NCBI RefSeq assembly: GCF_024714475.1 | Contig: NZ_JAMZMI010000007.1 | Span: 1-63,497 of the forward strand | Origin: Marinoscillum sp. MHG1-6 | GTDB lineage: Bacteria > Bacteroidota > Bacteroidia > Cytophagales > Cyclobacteriaceae | DNA length: 63,497 nucleotides | Direction of reading: 5' to 3' | In this document: piece after piece, positions 8,493 to 18,056 of the stretch | Position numbering within the stretch: position 1 is the stretch's first letter | Layout: the number at the start of each line of letters is the position of its first letter | Position numbers and translations under genes: made by a program | The notes under the pieces: model-generated | The model's input: only the letters and a program-made list of their open reading frames with translations | The model's database searches: none | What the model was told of the DNA's origin: nothing

Positions 8493-9335
8493 TTACTTGC
8501 TTAATAGATTAAGCAGCGAAGTAAGCTTTGTTTTAAGCTGGCGTCTATCCACAATAAAATCAAGGAAGCCATGATCCAAAACAAATTCCGCACTTTGAAA
8601 GCCCTTTGGGAGATCCTTACCGATCGTTTCCCTGATTACTCTAGGTCCGGCAAAACCAATTAAGGAACCCGGCTCTGCAATATTGAAATCCCCCAGCATA
8701 GCAAAAGATGCTGTCACACCACCGGTAGTTGGATCAGTCAATAAAGAGATGTAAGGAATTTTAGCTTCCGACAACAATGCAAGTTTGGCAGAAGTTTTTG
8801 CCATTTGCATTAATGAGAAGCCTGCCTCCATCATACGTGCACCACCTGATTTCGAAATCATCAGGAATGGTATCTTGTGCTCCAATGAATAATCTATCGC
8901 TCTTGCGATTTTCTCTCCCACCACAGAACCCATTGATCCTCCGATGAAAGCGAAATCCATACAAGAAACCACGAGATCAAGACCGTTCATCTTACCATGC
9001 GCAGATCTTACCGCATCCTTAAGACCGGTTTTCTTCTGGCTAGCTGCGATTCTGTCCGGGTATTTCTTAGTGTCCACAAACTTTAGAGGGTCAGCCGAGC
9101 TCAAATTTTCATCCAACTCTTTGAATTTGTTTCCGTCGAAGAGTATTTCAAAATACTCTGCAGATCCGATTCTCACATGATAATCGTCGTCGGGACACAC
9201 ATATGCGTTGTTCTTGAGCTCACGCATATGAATGATGTTTCCTTTAGGTGTTTTATACCAAAGTCCGTCAGGTGCTTCTTTCTTGTGCTCTGTAGGAGTT
9301 TGGATTCCTTTGTCTTGTCTTTTAAACCAAGCCAT
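8493..9335 (-). CDS. accD: acetyl-CoA carboxylase carboxyltransferase subunit beta
   Basis: The beta half of the carboxyltransferase moves carboxyl from carboxybiotin to acetyl-CoA, making malonyl-CoA for fatty acid synthesis, together with AccA (not in the window). This 280-residue protein shows the crotonase-like core: [34 protein letters not shown] and [11 protein letters not shown], with GFAGPRVI for CoA/acyl binding. The N-terminal four-cysteine zinc finger of the E. coli enzyme is degenerate; only Cys47 remains in that region. It lies downstream of the DUF4834 gene but has its own -7 element. Confidence 0.96.
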   Translation of the reverse strand: MAWFKRQDKGIQTPTEHKKEAPDGLWYKTPKGNIIHMRELKNNAYVCPDDDYHVRIGSAEYFEILFDGNKFKELDENLSSADPLKFVDTKKYPDRIAASQKKTGLKDAVRSAHGKMNGLDLVVSCMDFAFIGGSMGSVVGEKIARAIDYSLEHKIPFLMISKSGGARMMEAGFSLMQMAKTSAKLALLSEAKIPYISLLTDPTTGGVTASFAMLGDFNIAEPGSLIGFAGPRVIRETIGKDLPKGFQSAEFVLDHGFLDFIVDRRQLKTKLTSLLNLLSK

Positions 9336-9359
9336 AAGTAGATCAAATTGTCAGGGTCG

Positions 9360-9367
9360 CAAAGCTA
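9360..9367 (-). promoter_or_regulatory. accD -7 promoter element
   Basis: TAGCTTTG on the minus strand fits the Bacteroidetes TAnnTTTG -7 consensus, 25 bases upstream of the accD start. No convincing -33 element is visible 19 bases further up. Confidence 0.45.
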
Positions 9368-9396
9368 AGTGAAAAGTTGAAGATCGTCTAAGAATG

Positions 9397-9648
9397 TTAA
9401 TCTTTAACATCCTCATAATCCACATACTCTCCTCCTTTAATGCTCCCCGGGTTTTTGGTGTTATTATCAGGCACATAATCGATACTCACATTACCTCCTG
9501 ATGGTTTGTGCTTTGGCGCCTGATGATTGTTTTGATTATATACTTTTTGCTGCTGAAATGCATTCGCAAACAGCAACCTCACTACAAACCCAACGAGTTT
9601 GTAAATGAGGTAAGCGATCAATAGAAATTTAATTAATACCCAAATCAT
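9397..9648 (-). CDS. DUF4834 family small membrane protein
   Basis: An 83-residue protein with one N-terminal hydrophobic helix (about 2-30) and a polar, Asn/Lys/Gly-rich tail ending in acidic residues (YVDYEDVKD). The pattern matches the DUF4834 family found in Bacteroidetes; no function is known. It starts 14 bases after the carB stop and is probably co-transcribed with carB. Confidence 0.75.
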   Translation of the reverse strand: MIWVLIKFLLIAYLIYKLVGFVVRLLFANAFQQQKVYNQNNHQAPKHKPSGGNVSIDYVPDNNTKNPGSIKGGEYVDYEDVKD

Positions 9649-9662
9649 AGTAACCTTCTAAC

Positions 9663-12476
9663 TTATCTAGACAGGTAGAGGTTTCGTTCTGCGTAAATTT
9701 CCATGAAATAGTCGTCCATCAGATCATCGATAAAATAGATCGCCTCTCCGGTAGATTTCATCTCTGGTCCAAGCTCCTTATTTACATTCGGGAATTTATG
9801 GAATGAGAATACGGGCTCCTTGATGGCATACCCCTTCTTAACCGGCTTGAAGTCAAAGTCAGTCACCTTCTTCTCACCCAGCATCACCTTCGTCGCATAA
9901 TTCACATATGGCTCCTGGTAGGCTTTACAAATAAACGGCACAGTACGTGACGCACGTGGATTGGCCTCGATGATGTAAACTTTATCATCCTTGATAGCGA
10001 ACTGGATATTGATCAAACCGACTGTCTTCAATGCTTTCGCGATCTTAACAGTGTACTCCTCGATTTGTCTCATAACAAGGTCTCCCAGGTTATACGGTGG
10101 AAGAACTGCATATGAGTCACCGGAATGAATACCTGCAGGCTCTATATGCTGCATGATTCCAATGATGTACACATTTTCTCCATCACAGATCGCATCAGAT
10201 TCCGCTTCGATAGCTCCCTCAAGGAAGTGATCCAGTAGGATCCGGCCGTCAGGCTTGTCCTTAAGAAGGTTCACCACGTGTTCCTCCATCTCCTGCTCGT
10301 TGATCACAATTTTCATGCTTTGACCACCAAGAACATAACTTGGTCTTACAAGCATAGGATACCCGATCTCTCTTGAAAGTTCGATTGCCTGATCACCATC
10401 CTCAACCGTTCCGTATTTTGGATAGGGGATGCCTTGCTCCTTTAATAGATCTGAGAATCTTCCTCTATCTTCTGCAAGATCAAGCGCATCATAGCTGGTA
10501 CCAATAACCTTGATACCATATCGTTCCAGCTTCTCAGCCAATTTCAATGCTGTCTGTCCTCCCAACTGAACAATCACTCCAACTGGCTTCTCATGAAGAA
10601 TGATGTCATAGATGTGCTCCCAGAAAACAGGTTCGAAATAAAGCTTATCCGCAACATCAAAATCAGTTGATACCGTTTCAGGGTTACAATTGATCATGAT
10701 CGTCTCATAACCGCATTCCTTTGCAGCCAGAACCCCATGAACACAAGAGTAGTCAAACTCGATACCTTGCCCGATTCTGTTAGGACCTGACCCAAGTACC
10801 ACTACCTTTTTCTTATCACTGGCCTCAGACTCATTTTCCTCATCAAACGCAGAGTAATAATAAGGTGTCTGAGCTTCGAACTCAGCAGCACAGGTATCCA
10901 CGAGTTTATAGACACGCTTGATGCCTAAGTCATTCCTTTTAGCGTAAACCTGGCTCTCCAGACAATTCAAAAGGTGCGCGATTTGTCTGTCAGCGTAGCC
11001 CTTTTCTTTGGCCTCCTTCAAAAGTTCCTTCGGAAGCTCGTCAAGTGAAAACTTCTCGATCTCCTTTTCCAACAAGAGTAACTCCTCTATCTGGTGCAGG
11101 AACCAAGGGTCAATTTTCGTAAGCTTATGGATCGTCTTAAACGGAATGCCCAATTTGAACGCATCATAAATATGGAAAAGTCTGTTCCAGCTAGGATGCT
11201 CCAGGCTATAAAGAATGGCTTGTTGGTCTTTAAGTTCTCTACCATCAGCACCAAGACCATTTCTCTTGATCTCAAGTGACTGACAAGCCTTTTGTAATGC
11301 CTCCTGGAAGTTTCGACCGATACCCATGGCCTCACCCACTGACTTCATCTGAAGTCCCAATTTTCTATCTGATCCCTGGAACTTGTCGAAGTTCCAACGT
11401 GGAATCTTTACAATCACGTAATCCAATGCCGGTTCGAAGTAAGCAGAAGTCGTTTTCGTGATTTGGTTTTTCAATTCATCAAGGTTGTATCCAATTGCAA
11501 GCTTTGCAGCAATTTTAGCAATCGGATAACCTGTTGCTTTCGAAGCAAGCGCTGATGATCTCGATACCCTTGGATTGATCTCAATACCAATGATATCATC
11601 TGTTTCAGGGTGAACAGAGAACTGCACGTTACACCCTCCGGCAAACTGACCGATCGCATTCATCATCGTTTTTGCCATGTCACGCATTCTCTGATATACA
11701 GTATCAGGAAGCGTCATCGCAGGCGCTACGGTAATAGAGTCACCCGTGTGAACACCCATTGGATCGAAGTTCTCAATAGAACAAATGATGATGATATTGC
11801 CCAGATTGTCTCGAAGAAGCTCTAACTCATATTCTTTCCAGCCCAGAATACTTTGCTCCACCAATACCTCGTGGATTGGGGATGCCTGTAATCCGGCATT
11901 CAGAGCTTTATCAAATTCTTCGGGAGAATTCACAAATCCTCCTCCATAACCACCAAGTGTGTAAGAAGGTCGGATAACCAAAGGAAACCCAATCTCCTGT
12001 GCAATTTCTTTTCCTTTCAGGAATGAAGTGGCTGTTTCACCTTTACAAACCCCTACTCCGATTTCCTGCATTTTCAGACGGAACTTCTCCCTGTCCTCAG
12101 TGGTTTCAATCGCGCCGATATCGACCCCGATCATTTTGACTCCGTATTTATTCCAAATTCCAGCTTTATCACAATCGATAGCCAGGTTAAGCGCAGTTTG
12201 CCCTCCCATAGTAGGGAGCACAGCATCGATTTGGTGTTTTTCAAGTATCTCCTTGATAGACTGCTTGGTCAATGGCTTGAGGTAAACGTTGTCAGCCGTT
12301 ACCGGGTCAGTCATGATCGTAGCAGGATTGCTGTTAATCAGGGTTACTTCTATGCCTTCTTCACGAAGAGACTTTGAAGCCTGAGAGCCTGAGTAATCAA
12401 ACTCACACGCCTGACCAATAATAATGGGACCACTCCCGATGATTAGAACTGACTTAATACTTGAATCTTTTGGCAT
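9663..12476 (-). CDS. carB: carbamoyl-phosphate synthase large subunit, no allosteric domain
   Basis: CarB makes carbamoyl phosphate from bicarbonate, ammonia and two ATP for arginine and pyrimidine synthesis. The sequence has two homologous synthetase halves, opening with VLIIGSGPIIIGQACEFDYS and, in the second half, VVVLGSGPNRIGQGIEFDYS, each with an ATP-grasp fold. I place the start at MPKDSS (ATG at 12476), giving 937 residues. A longer frame begins at 12518, but that would read through the -7 promoter element at 12516-12523. The protein ends about 130 residues before the usual 1070, so the C-terminal MGS-like domain that binds UMP and ornithine is absent, as is common in Bacteroidetes. 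Confidence 0.96.
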   Translation of the reverse strand: MPKDSSIKSVLIIGSGPIIIGQACEFDYSGSQASKSLREEGIEVTLINSNPATIMTDPVTADNVYLKPLTKQSIKEILEKHQIDAVLPTMGGQTALNLAIDCDKAGIWNKYGVKMIGVDIGAIETTEDREKFRLKMQEIGVGVCKGETATSFLKGKEIAQEIGFPLVIRPSYTLGGYGGGFVNSPEEFDKALNAGLQASPIHEVLVEQSILGWKEYELELLRDNLGNIIIICSIENFDPMGVHTGDSITVAPAMTLPDTVYQRMRDMAKTMMNAIGQFAGGCNVQFSVHPETDDIIGIEINPRVSRSSALASKATGYPIAKIAAKLAIGYNLDELKNQITKTTSAYFEPALDYVIVKIPRWNFDKFQGSDRKLGLQMKSVGEAMGIGRNFQEALQKACQSLEIKRNGLGADGRELKDQQAILYSLEHPSWNRLFHIYDAFKLGIPFKTIHKLTKIDPWFLHQIEELLLLEKEIEKFSLDELPKELLKEAKEKGYADRQIAHLLNCLESQVYAKRNDLGIKRVYKLVDTCAAEFEAQTPYYYSAFDEENESEASDKKKVVVLGSGPNRIGQGIEFDYSCVHGVLAAKECGYETIMINCNPETVSTDFDVADKLYFEPVFWEHIYDIILHEKPVGVIVQLGGQTALKLAEKLERYGIKVIGTSYDALDLAEDRGRFSDLLKEQGIPYPKYGTVEDGDQAIELSREIGYPMLVRPSYVLGGQSMKIVINEQEMEEHVVNLLKDKPDGRILLDHFLEGAIEAESDAICDGENVYIIGIMQHIEPAGIHSGDSYAVLPPYNLGDLVMRQIEEYTVKIAKALKTVGLINIQFAIKDDKVYIIEANPRASRTVPFICKAYQEPYVNYATKVMLGEKKVTDFDFKPVKKGYAIKEPVFSFHKFPNVNKELGPEMKSTGEAIYFIDDLMDDYFMEIYAERNLYLSR

Positions 12477-12515
12477 TAGTGTAGATGTGGTGGTTACTAA
12501 AAGTACAAATTGACG

Positions 12516-12546
12516 CAAAAGTAAGTCACGAGTCCGAGACAGGAAA
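12516..12546 (-). promoter_or_regulatory. carB promoter (Bacteroidetes type)
   Basis: TACTTTTG (12516-12523, minus strand) matches the -7 consensus, and TTTC (12543-12546) lies 19 bases upstream. Transcription would begin near 12510, which supports the internal ATG at 12476 as the carB start. Confidence 0.65.
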
Positions 12547-12754
12547 AGTTAAATTTTGAAAATTTAGCATTGTGCCAAATTATGCATTCTAAAAAGTGCC
12601 CTAATGCCACTTCAGTTGCCAAAATTATTTTTACTCTTACCTATGTCCTGTCCTGAGAAAATCCTTTTACGATTGCAACTGCAGGCTAAACCATCAAAAA
12701 GGCTAAAAGTTTAAATAGGTATAGCTTATCCTTGACTACTACCTTACATTAGAG

Positions 12755-13300
12755 ATGAAAAAAATTGAGATGAGAAAAATAGTCCTTTACATAGCGATAA
12801 GCCTCGATGGTAAAATAGCGGATACTGAGGGAAGCGTTGACTGGCTCGAATCACTCCCCAATCCTGATCAAAATGATTATGGTTACCCCGCTTTGCTTGA
12901 TCGCGTGGACACCACCATTATGGGAAACGCAACCTATCGGCAGGTGCTGTCTTTCCCAATCGAATTTCCTTACAAAGACAAAAAGAACTTTGTGATCACT
13001 CGAAATGCAGAGCTGGTGGAAGATGAATATGCCACTTTCGTTTTTAGCGATCATATCACCTTCATACAAGAACTCAAACAACAGGTCGGAAAGGATATCT
13101 GGTTAATTGGAGGAGCGGAAGTCAATACACTTTTGAACCAGTCTGATCTCATTGATGAATACATGGTATTTGTCATGCCGATTATTTTAGGAAAGGGAAT
13201 ACCGCTTTTTTCAGATCACCAATCAATGAAACGGCTCCAATTAATAGAGAACAAAAGGTATAAATCAGGCGCATCTTTACTGCATTACCGCAATAATTGA
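12755..13300 (+). CDS. dihydrofolate reductase family protein (RibD C-terminal type)
   Basis: A 181-residue protein of the DHFR/RibD-C fold: VLYIAISLDGKIADTEGSVDWL, TTIMGNATYRQV, then DIWLIGGAEVNTLLNQ and a C-terminal PIILGKGIPLF segment. This matches small stand-alone YyaP-like proteins that probably bind NADPH; the substrate is unknown and it is not a bona fide FolA. Two starts are possible: ATG at 12755 (MKKIEMRK) or ATG at 12770 (MRKIVLYI), and the latter fits the family better. It stands alone between carB (divergent) and the M1 peptidase. Confidence 0.85.
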   Translation: MKKIEMRKIVLYIAISLDGKIADTEGSVDWLESLPNPDQNDYGYPALLDRVDTTIMGNATYRQVLSFPIEFPYKDKKNFVITRNAELVEDEYATFVFSDHITFIQELKQQVGKDIWLIGGAEVNTLLNQSDLIDEYMVFVMPIILGKGIPLFSDHQSMKRLQLIENKRYKSGASLLHYRNN

Positions 13301-13445
13301 AGTGCTCCTTTGGGTGGTTCCAACAAAATCACGACCGCTTAAACGGAATATAGACTGATCAAAAAGCCTGATTTTTACTAACGCCTCGGTTACCTTACAT
13401 TGTACATGATTTGACGTTGTTTTATTAGTGTGAAAATTGTCATGT

Positions 13446-13475
13446 AGAAAAAGCCAGAGGACACTGGCTTTTTCT
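13446..13475. terminator. intrinsic terminator (bidirectional)
   Basis: AGAAAAAGCCAG (13446-13457) pairs perfectly with CTGGCTTTTTCT (13464-13475) around AGGACA. It lies 145 bases after the DHFR-family gene and 50 bases before the peptidase gene, so it separates the two transcripts. Confidence 0.8.
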
Positions 13476-13525
13476 CGCATGGCGATGTTAGGTCCAGCTT
13501 TCAGATTTTACTTATCCTGCTTTTT

Positions 13526-15352
13526 ATGCTCCACCAAAAGTTCTTGATTCTTGTTCTCCTCACCTCATTATCCATTCTGGTAAATCGAGCCCTGGCTCAA
13601 CCCGGGCTGTACATGCCTATTGAATTCAAAAGAGCCTATGATAATGGCACCAGAACCTGGGATGGGACGGTATCCTCTACCTACAAGCAAAATAGTAGCC
13701 GATATGATATCAGCGCTGTAGTAGACCCAGCAACCAGACAACTGACAGCTTCCGGGAAAATCACCTATTTCAATTATCAGGATGTGGCTTTAGATAAAAT
13801 AGTTTTCCATTCCTATAAAGACCTATATGATGACGGGATGATTATCTCCAAGCTGAAGATCGACGGTCAGGAAATAGATATTAATGACAGTAAAAGGGTC
13901 AAAAAAAGTGCAACCTATTACAACATATCTCTTGAGAACAACCCATTAATCCCAGGAGACTCCCTGGTATTGAAAGTAGATTGGAGCATTACTATTCCTG
14001 AAAAAGTAGATCGGGATGGTGCCTATGATGAAACCAGCATGCTGGTGGCCTACTGGTATCCGGAAATTGCCGTGTTTGATGATGTCTTCGGATGGGATAT
14101 GATTGATTTTGACGGAAAAGCAGAATTCTATCATGACGTTTCAGATTTTAATATCGAAATCACCATCCCGGACAATTATATCATCTGGGCATCTGCGGCA
14201 CCATCTAATGGATATGAAATATTCCCGGGTAAAATCCAGAACAGGCTAGGACAAGCTAAAAAATCCAATGAAAAAGTAGTTATTGTAAGTAACAAAGACA
14301 TCAAAAAAGGTCTTAAAATGCGCACCAATGTATGGAAATATAGCCTTGAAGATTTCCCGGATTTCGTCTTTTCGTTTAGCGATCACTACTTGTGGGAGGC
14401 CTGCACTTATACCGATGAAATGGGGACCTACTTTTTGAATTCAGCATACCATCCAAAAAATAAGAGTTTCGGATTGGTGCTGGATATTGAAAAAGAGGGA
14501 CTCCAAACCTTTCATAACGATTTCCCTGTTCATCCCTTCCCATATGAACATTTTGTGGCTTTCAATGGCGAGATCGGTGGTGGAATGGAATTTCCGGGAA
14601 TGTGTAATGACCACGCCAGAGCAAATTATCGAGCAGAAGGTGTTCCCTATTCTGACTATGAAGCCAACAAACTATTGACAATTCATGAAATGATGCACAT
14701 GTATTTTCCCTTTCTCATGGGCATCAATGAAAAACGCTTTGCATGGATGGATGAGGGAATGGCCGAATTTGCAGAAGACTACTTCACCAATGTTAACCTT
14801 GAGTCTTACAAAAGTCGTGAACGATTCGCCTCCTATGACAATCCTCCACTGATGGTTCAGACTTATTCGATCCCAAAAAATTACGGAGTAAATTCTTATG
14901 ACATTGCTTCACAATCCTACCATGCACTACTTCATTTACTAGGAAAAGATACGTTTACTCGCTGCCTAAACACCTTCATGGATCGTTGGAAGAATAAACA
15001 CCCGACACCTTATGATTTTTTCTTCACTTTCGATGACGTGTCCGGACAGGACCTTACCTGGTTTTGGAAGGCATGGTATTTTGATTGGGGATATCCTGAC
15101 GTGGCCATAAAAAGTTTTAAAGATGGGAAATTGGTAATTGAAAATGTGGGCGGGCGTCCCATTGCAGTAGAAATTCATATTACCTATCAGGACGATAGTC
15201 GGCTTAAAATCATGACCAGTCCGGAGGTTTGGAAAAATAAAAGCCTCTACACTACCACCATTAGCAATTCAATCAAAATAAAGAATATTGAACTTAAAAC
15301 TATGAATGGCCCAGACGCCATTAACAGTAACAATCACTGGAGGGCTGAATAG
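13526..15352 (+). CDS. M1 family metallopeptidase (aminopeptidase N-like), secreted
   Basis: A 608-residue protein with a signal peptide (hydrophobic 5-22, likely cleavage after ALA at about 24). The zinc site is clear: HEMMH at about residues 387-391 with the third ligand Glu in WMDEGMAEFAEDYF, the HExxH-(x)18-E pattern of family M1. GGGMEFPG at about 352 stands in for the substrate-binding GAMEN motif, with Met-Glu retained. An N-terminal beta-sandwich precedes the catalytic domain. It is expected to trim N-terminal residues from peptides in the periplasm. The 3' end is followed closely by a small membrane protein gene on the same strand. Confidence 0.93.
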   Translation: MLHQKFLILVLLTSLSILVNRALAQPGLYMPIEFKRAYDNGTRTWDGTVSSTYKQNSSRYDISAVVDPATRQLTASGKITYFNYQDVALDKIVFHSYKDLYDDGMIISKLKIDGQEIDINDSKRVKKSATYYNISLENNPLIPGDSLVLKVDWSITIPEKVDRDGAYDETSMLVAYWYPEIAVFDDVFGWDMIDFDGKAEFYHDVSDFNIEITIPDNYIIWASAAPSNGYEIFPGKIQNRLGQAKKSNEKVVIVSNKDIKKGLKMRTNVWKYSLEDFPDFVFSFSDHYLWEACTYTDEMGTYFLNSAYHPKNKSFGLVLDIEKEGLQTFHNDFPVHPFPYEHFVAFNGEIGGGMEFPGMCNDHARANYRAEGVPYSDYEANKLLTIHEMMHMYFPFLMGINEKRFAWMDEGMAEFAEDYFTNVNLESYKSRERFASYDNPPLMVQTYSIPKNYGVNSYDIASQSYHALLHLLGKDTFTRCLNTFMDRWKNKHPTPYDFFFTFDDVSGQDLTWFWKAWYFDWGYPDVAIKSFKDGKLVIENVGGRPIAVEIHITYQDDSRLKIMTSPEVWKNKSLYTTTISNSIKIKNIELKTMNGPDAINSNNHWRAE

Positions 15353-15389
15353 GCTAATTTTATTATCTTTCCGAAAAAAGAATTCAAAT

Positions 15390-15611
15390 ATGAAAAGTGG
15401 ACTTATTAGAGGACTTGTATTGGTTCTGGTGGGCGGATTTGTAATCTACTGGGCTATTACGCATTCACCAAAAGCGGGACTTGGACAAATCATTAACAAT
15501 GAACTCTCTGGTTCTTACACAATGAGTTCAGGCTCCTATTATGCCTCCCTGATTGCCGGGGCTATTCTGGGTTTGCTTGGACTTCTGAGAGTTTACAAAT
15601 CGATGAAATAA
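15390..15611 (+). CDS. hypothetical small two-helix membrane protein
   Basis: A 73-residue protein with two predicted membrane helices (about 5-22 and 48-66) separated by a Gly/Ser-rich loop. I choose the ATG at 15390 (MKSGLIRG), because the longer frame from 15306 overlaps the end of the M1 peptidase gene. A near-consensus -7 element, TATCTTTC, lies at 15364-15371. I recognise no named family. A clean terminator follows the stop, supporting a real, independently ended transcript. Confidence 0.7.
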   Translation: MKSGLIRGLVLVLVGGFVIYWAITHSPKAGLGQIINNELSGSYTMSSGSYYASLIAGAILGLLGLLRVYKSMK

Positions 15612-15629
15612 AATATCAACCCTTTTATT

Positions 15630-15659
15630 AAAAGGAAGATCGGAAGGTCTTCCTTTTTT
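15630..15659 (+). terminator. intrinsic terminator
   Basis: AAAAGGAAGA (15630-15639) pairs with TCTTCCTTTT (15648-15657) around an 8-base loop, followed by more T. It lies 19 bases after the small membrane protein gene. Confidence 0.85.
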
Positions 15660-15677
15660 GTTTGAGGCATACTAATA

Positions 15678-16547
15678 ATGACTGGAGCAAAAGAGAGCAT
15701 AAAAACCATCTATTTCAGTATCATAGGTAACTCATTGTTGGCTATAGTCAAAGGTGCTGCCGGTTTCTTCGGTCATTCCTATGCGCTGATAGCAGATGCC
15801 ATTGAATCAACCTCGGACATTTTCTCCTCCTTTTTGGTGTTGCTTGGACTCCGATATGCCAAACGCCCTGCAGATGAAAACCATCCCTACGGTCATGGTA
15901 AAATTGAGCCTCTGATAACATTTATCGTAGTTGCCTTTCTGGTAACCTCTGCGACTATTATCGCCTATGAAAGCATTGAAAGGATACAAACACCACACAA
16001 AACACCTGCACCCTGGACCCTGATCATACTAGGGCTCATTATCATTTGGAAGGAAGTTTCTTTCAGAATCGTCTTGAGAAAAAGCAAACGAACGAATAGT
16101 TCTTCCCTCAAGGCAGATGCATGGCATCATCGAAGTGATGCGATTACATCTGTGGCTGCATTTATCGGTATTGCTATAGCCCTTATTATGGGGGAAGGTT
16201 ATGAAACAGCTGATGATTGGGCGGCTCTTTTTGCTTCAGGATTTATACTATACAATAGTTACCTTATATTCAGACCTGCACTCGGTGAGATAATGGATGA
16301 ACACCGATATGAAGATCTGGTAGACGAAATCAGAATCATCTCAGGAAATGTGCCTGGAATTCTCGGCACTGAAAAATGCTATATTAGAAAAACGGGAATG
16401 GTCTTTCATGTCGACCTACATGCCATAGTCAATGCTGAAATTAGCGTCAAAGAAGGACATAGCCTGGCCCATGTATTGAAAGATACTTTGAAGGAACAAC
16501 TTCCTCAGGTGGGAGAAGTACTGATCCATATTGAGCCTTCTGCCTAG
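15678..16547 (+). CDS. cation diffusion facilitator (CDF) family transporter
   Basis: A 289-residue CDF exporter, exchanging divalent metal (Zn, Fe, Mn or Co) for protons across the inner membrane. Visible hallmarks are SYALIADAIESTSDIFSS in helix 2 (metal-site Asp residues) and HPYGHGKIEPL between helices 3 and 4. A second Asp/His pair (KADAWHHRSDA) lies in helix 5, and a cytoplasmic C-terminal domain with conserved His (FHVDLHAIV) follows. Length is typical. It lies between two terminators, so it is probably transcribed alone. Metal specificity cannot be deduced. Confidence 0.94.
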   Translation: MTGAKESIKTIYFSIIGNSLLAIVKGAAGFFGHSYALIADAIESTSDIFSSFLVLLGLRYAKRPADENHPYGHGKIEPLITFIVVAFLVTSATIIAYESIERIQTPHKTPAPWTLIILGLIIIWKEVSFRIVLRKSKRTNSSSLKADAWHHRSDAITSVAAFIGIAIALIMGEGYETADDWAALFASGFILYNSYLIFRPALGEIMDEHRYEDLVDEIRIISGNVPGILGTEKCYIRKTGMVFHVDLHAIVNAEISVKEGHSLAHVLKDTLKEQLPQVGEVLIHIEPSA

Positions 16548-16558
16548 TTGCCTGATAC

Positions 16559-16584
16559 AAAAAAAGGGACCCAAACGAGTCCCT
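16559..16584 (-). terminator. intrinsic terminator after lpdA
   Basis: On the minus strand, AGGGAC/GTCCCT (16565-16570 with 16579-16584) forms a 6-base-pair stem followed by seven T. It lies between the convergent CDF and lpdA genes and ends the odh/lpdA transcript. Confidence 0.75.
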
Positions 16585-16608
16585 CTTATTCTGATTATAT
16601 CTAAAGAA

Positions 16609-18012
16609 TTAAATATGCAATGGTCTGTTCTCAGTAGCTGCAAGGCAAGCTTCCTTAACCGCTTCCATGTAGGTTGGGTGAGCATGAGACATTCTCGAAA
16701 CATCCTCTGCTGATGCCCGGAATTCCATCGCGGTAACTGCCGACGCAATCATATCTGCAGCTCTGGCTCCAATGATATGGACGCCAAGAATTTCATCCGT
16801 CTCCTTGTCAGCCAACACCTTCACAAGCCCATCAACGTCCATTGAGGCGCGAGCCCTTCCCAGGGCCTTAAATGGAAACTTACCTGTTTTATAAGCTCTC
16901 TTTTGCTCTTTTAGCTGCTCTTCGGTAAAACCTACACCTGCCACTTCCGGCCAGGTATAAACGACTCCCGGGATCAGGTTGTAATTAATATGAGGCTTTT
17001 GACCCATCATCTGTTCTGCAACAAAAACGCCTTCCTCCTCAGCCTTGTGCGCAAGCATAGCTCCTTTCACAACATCGCCAATTGCCCAGATATTGTCCAC
17101 ATTAGTTTTCAAGTGCTCATCAGTCTCAATCTGGCCTCTTTCTGTCACTTTTACGCCGGCATTCTCCAATCCAAGCCCATCTGTGTAGGGTCTTCTACCA
17201 ATTGAGACAAGACAATAATCTCCTTTCAACTCCAACTTATCTCCCTTAGGTGTATCTGCCGTAACTGTCACCTCTTTTCCTTTGGCCTCAACCGCAGTCA
17301 CTTTATGGCTTAGATAGATATCAAAACCCAGTTTTTTCAGAGATTTCTGAAGTTCCTTACCCAGCGTGCTGTCCATCGTCGGGATAATGTTATCCAGAAA
17401 CTCCACTACCGACACCTTAGCACCTAATCTTGCATATACCGACCCCAATTCCAGACCGATCACTCCTCCTCCGATAATCACAAGGTGCTTGGGTACCTCT
17501 TTGAGTTCAAGTGCTTCTGTACTCGTGATTACTCTTTTCTTATCCAATTTGATGAAAGGAAGTGTCGAAGGTTTGGAACCTGTTGCGATAATCACTTTAT
17601 CTGTAGAGATGGTTTTTTCTTCTTGACCTGTAACCTTAATAGTGTTTTTATCCACAAATGATCCCAGACCGTGATGAACATCGATCTTGTTCTTGCTCAT
17701 CAGGTAGTTGATGCCCTCAGTGTTTTGCTTTACTACATCCGTCTTACGGGCAATCATTTGCTTGATGTTCACCTTTGGTTTGGCGATATCAATGCCATGC
17801 TCTTTGAACGTATGCTCTGCATTATGAAAATGCTCAGAGGAATCCAAAAGTGCTTTGGACGGAATACAACCTACATTGAGACAGGTACCTCCCAATGTGT
17901 CGTATTTTTCAATAATGGCAGTTTTCAGGCCAAGCTGGGCGCATCTGATTGCGGCCACATATCCTCCGGGTCCTGACCCGATTACTGTTACATCGTATTG
18001 CATGTTTTTCAA
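16609..18012 (-). CDS. lpdA: dihydrolipoyl dehydrogenase (E3)
   Basis: E3 reoxidises the lipoyl arms of 2-oxo acid dehydrogenase complexes, passing electrons through a disulfide and FAD to NAD+. This 467-residue protein has the FAD motif VTVIGSGPGGYVAAI, the redox disulfide GGTCLNVGC (Cys44, Cys49), an NAD motif IIGGGVIGLELGSVYARLG, and the C-terminal His445/Glu450 pair in HAHPTYMEAV. The start may be the ATG at 18012 or the one three codons in (MQYDV). It lies downstream of odhB in the same direction, although a broken IVS-type gene sits between them. Confidence 0.97.
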   Translation of the reverse strand: MKNMQYDVTVIGSGPGGYVAAIRCAQLGLKTAIIEKYDTLGGTCLNVGCIPSKALLDSSEHFHNAEHTFKEHGIDIAKPKVNIKQMIARKTDVVKQNTEGINYLMSKNKIDVHHGLGSFVDKNTIKVTGQEEKTISTDKVIIATGSKPSTLPFIKLDKKRVITSTEALELKEVPKHLVIIGGGVIGLELGSVYARLGAKVSVVEFLDNIIPTMDSTLGKELQKSLKKLGFDIYLSHKVTAVEAKGKEVTVTADTPKGDKLELKGDYCLVSIGRRPYTDGLGLENAGVKVTERGQIETDEHLKTNVDNIWAIGDVVKGAMLAHKAEEEGVFVAEQMMGQKPHINYNLIPGVVYTWPEVAGVGFTEEQLKEQKRAYKTGKFPFKALGRARASMDVDGLVKVLADKETDEILGVHIIGARAADMIASAVTAMEFRASAEDVSRMSHAHPTYMEAVKEACLAATENRPLHI

Positions 18013-18018
18013 TTTTTA

Positions 18019-18044
18019 GTACCAGGTACTTAGGTATTTGGTAC
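18019..18044. repeat. GTAC-rich run, left flank of the IVS-type gene
   Basis: GTAC or GTAT occurs at 18019, 18026, 18034 and 18041, a spacing of 7-8 bases. GTATTTGGTAC (18034-18044) recurs in inverse orientation in the right-hand run. Similar runs, as I recall, accompany four-helix-bundle genes in other Bacteroidetes; that is memory, not checked. Confidence 0.6.
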
Positions 18045-18056
18045 AGGGATGAATAT

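Noticed and set aside
12477-12518. Upstream extension of carB (14 more residues)
   Set aside because: The extra codons overlap the -7 promoter element and have no match to CarB, which begins at MPKDSS.
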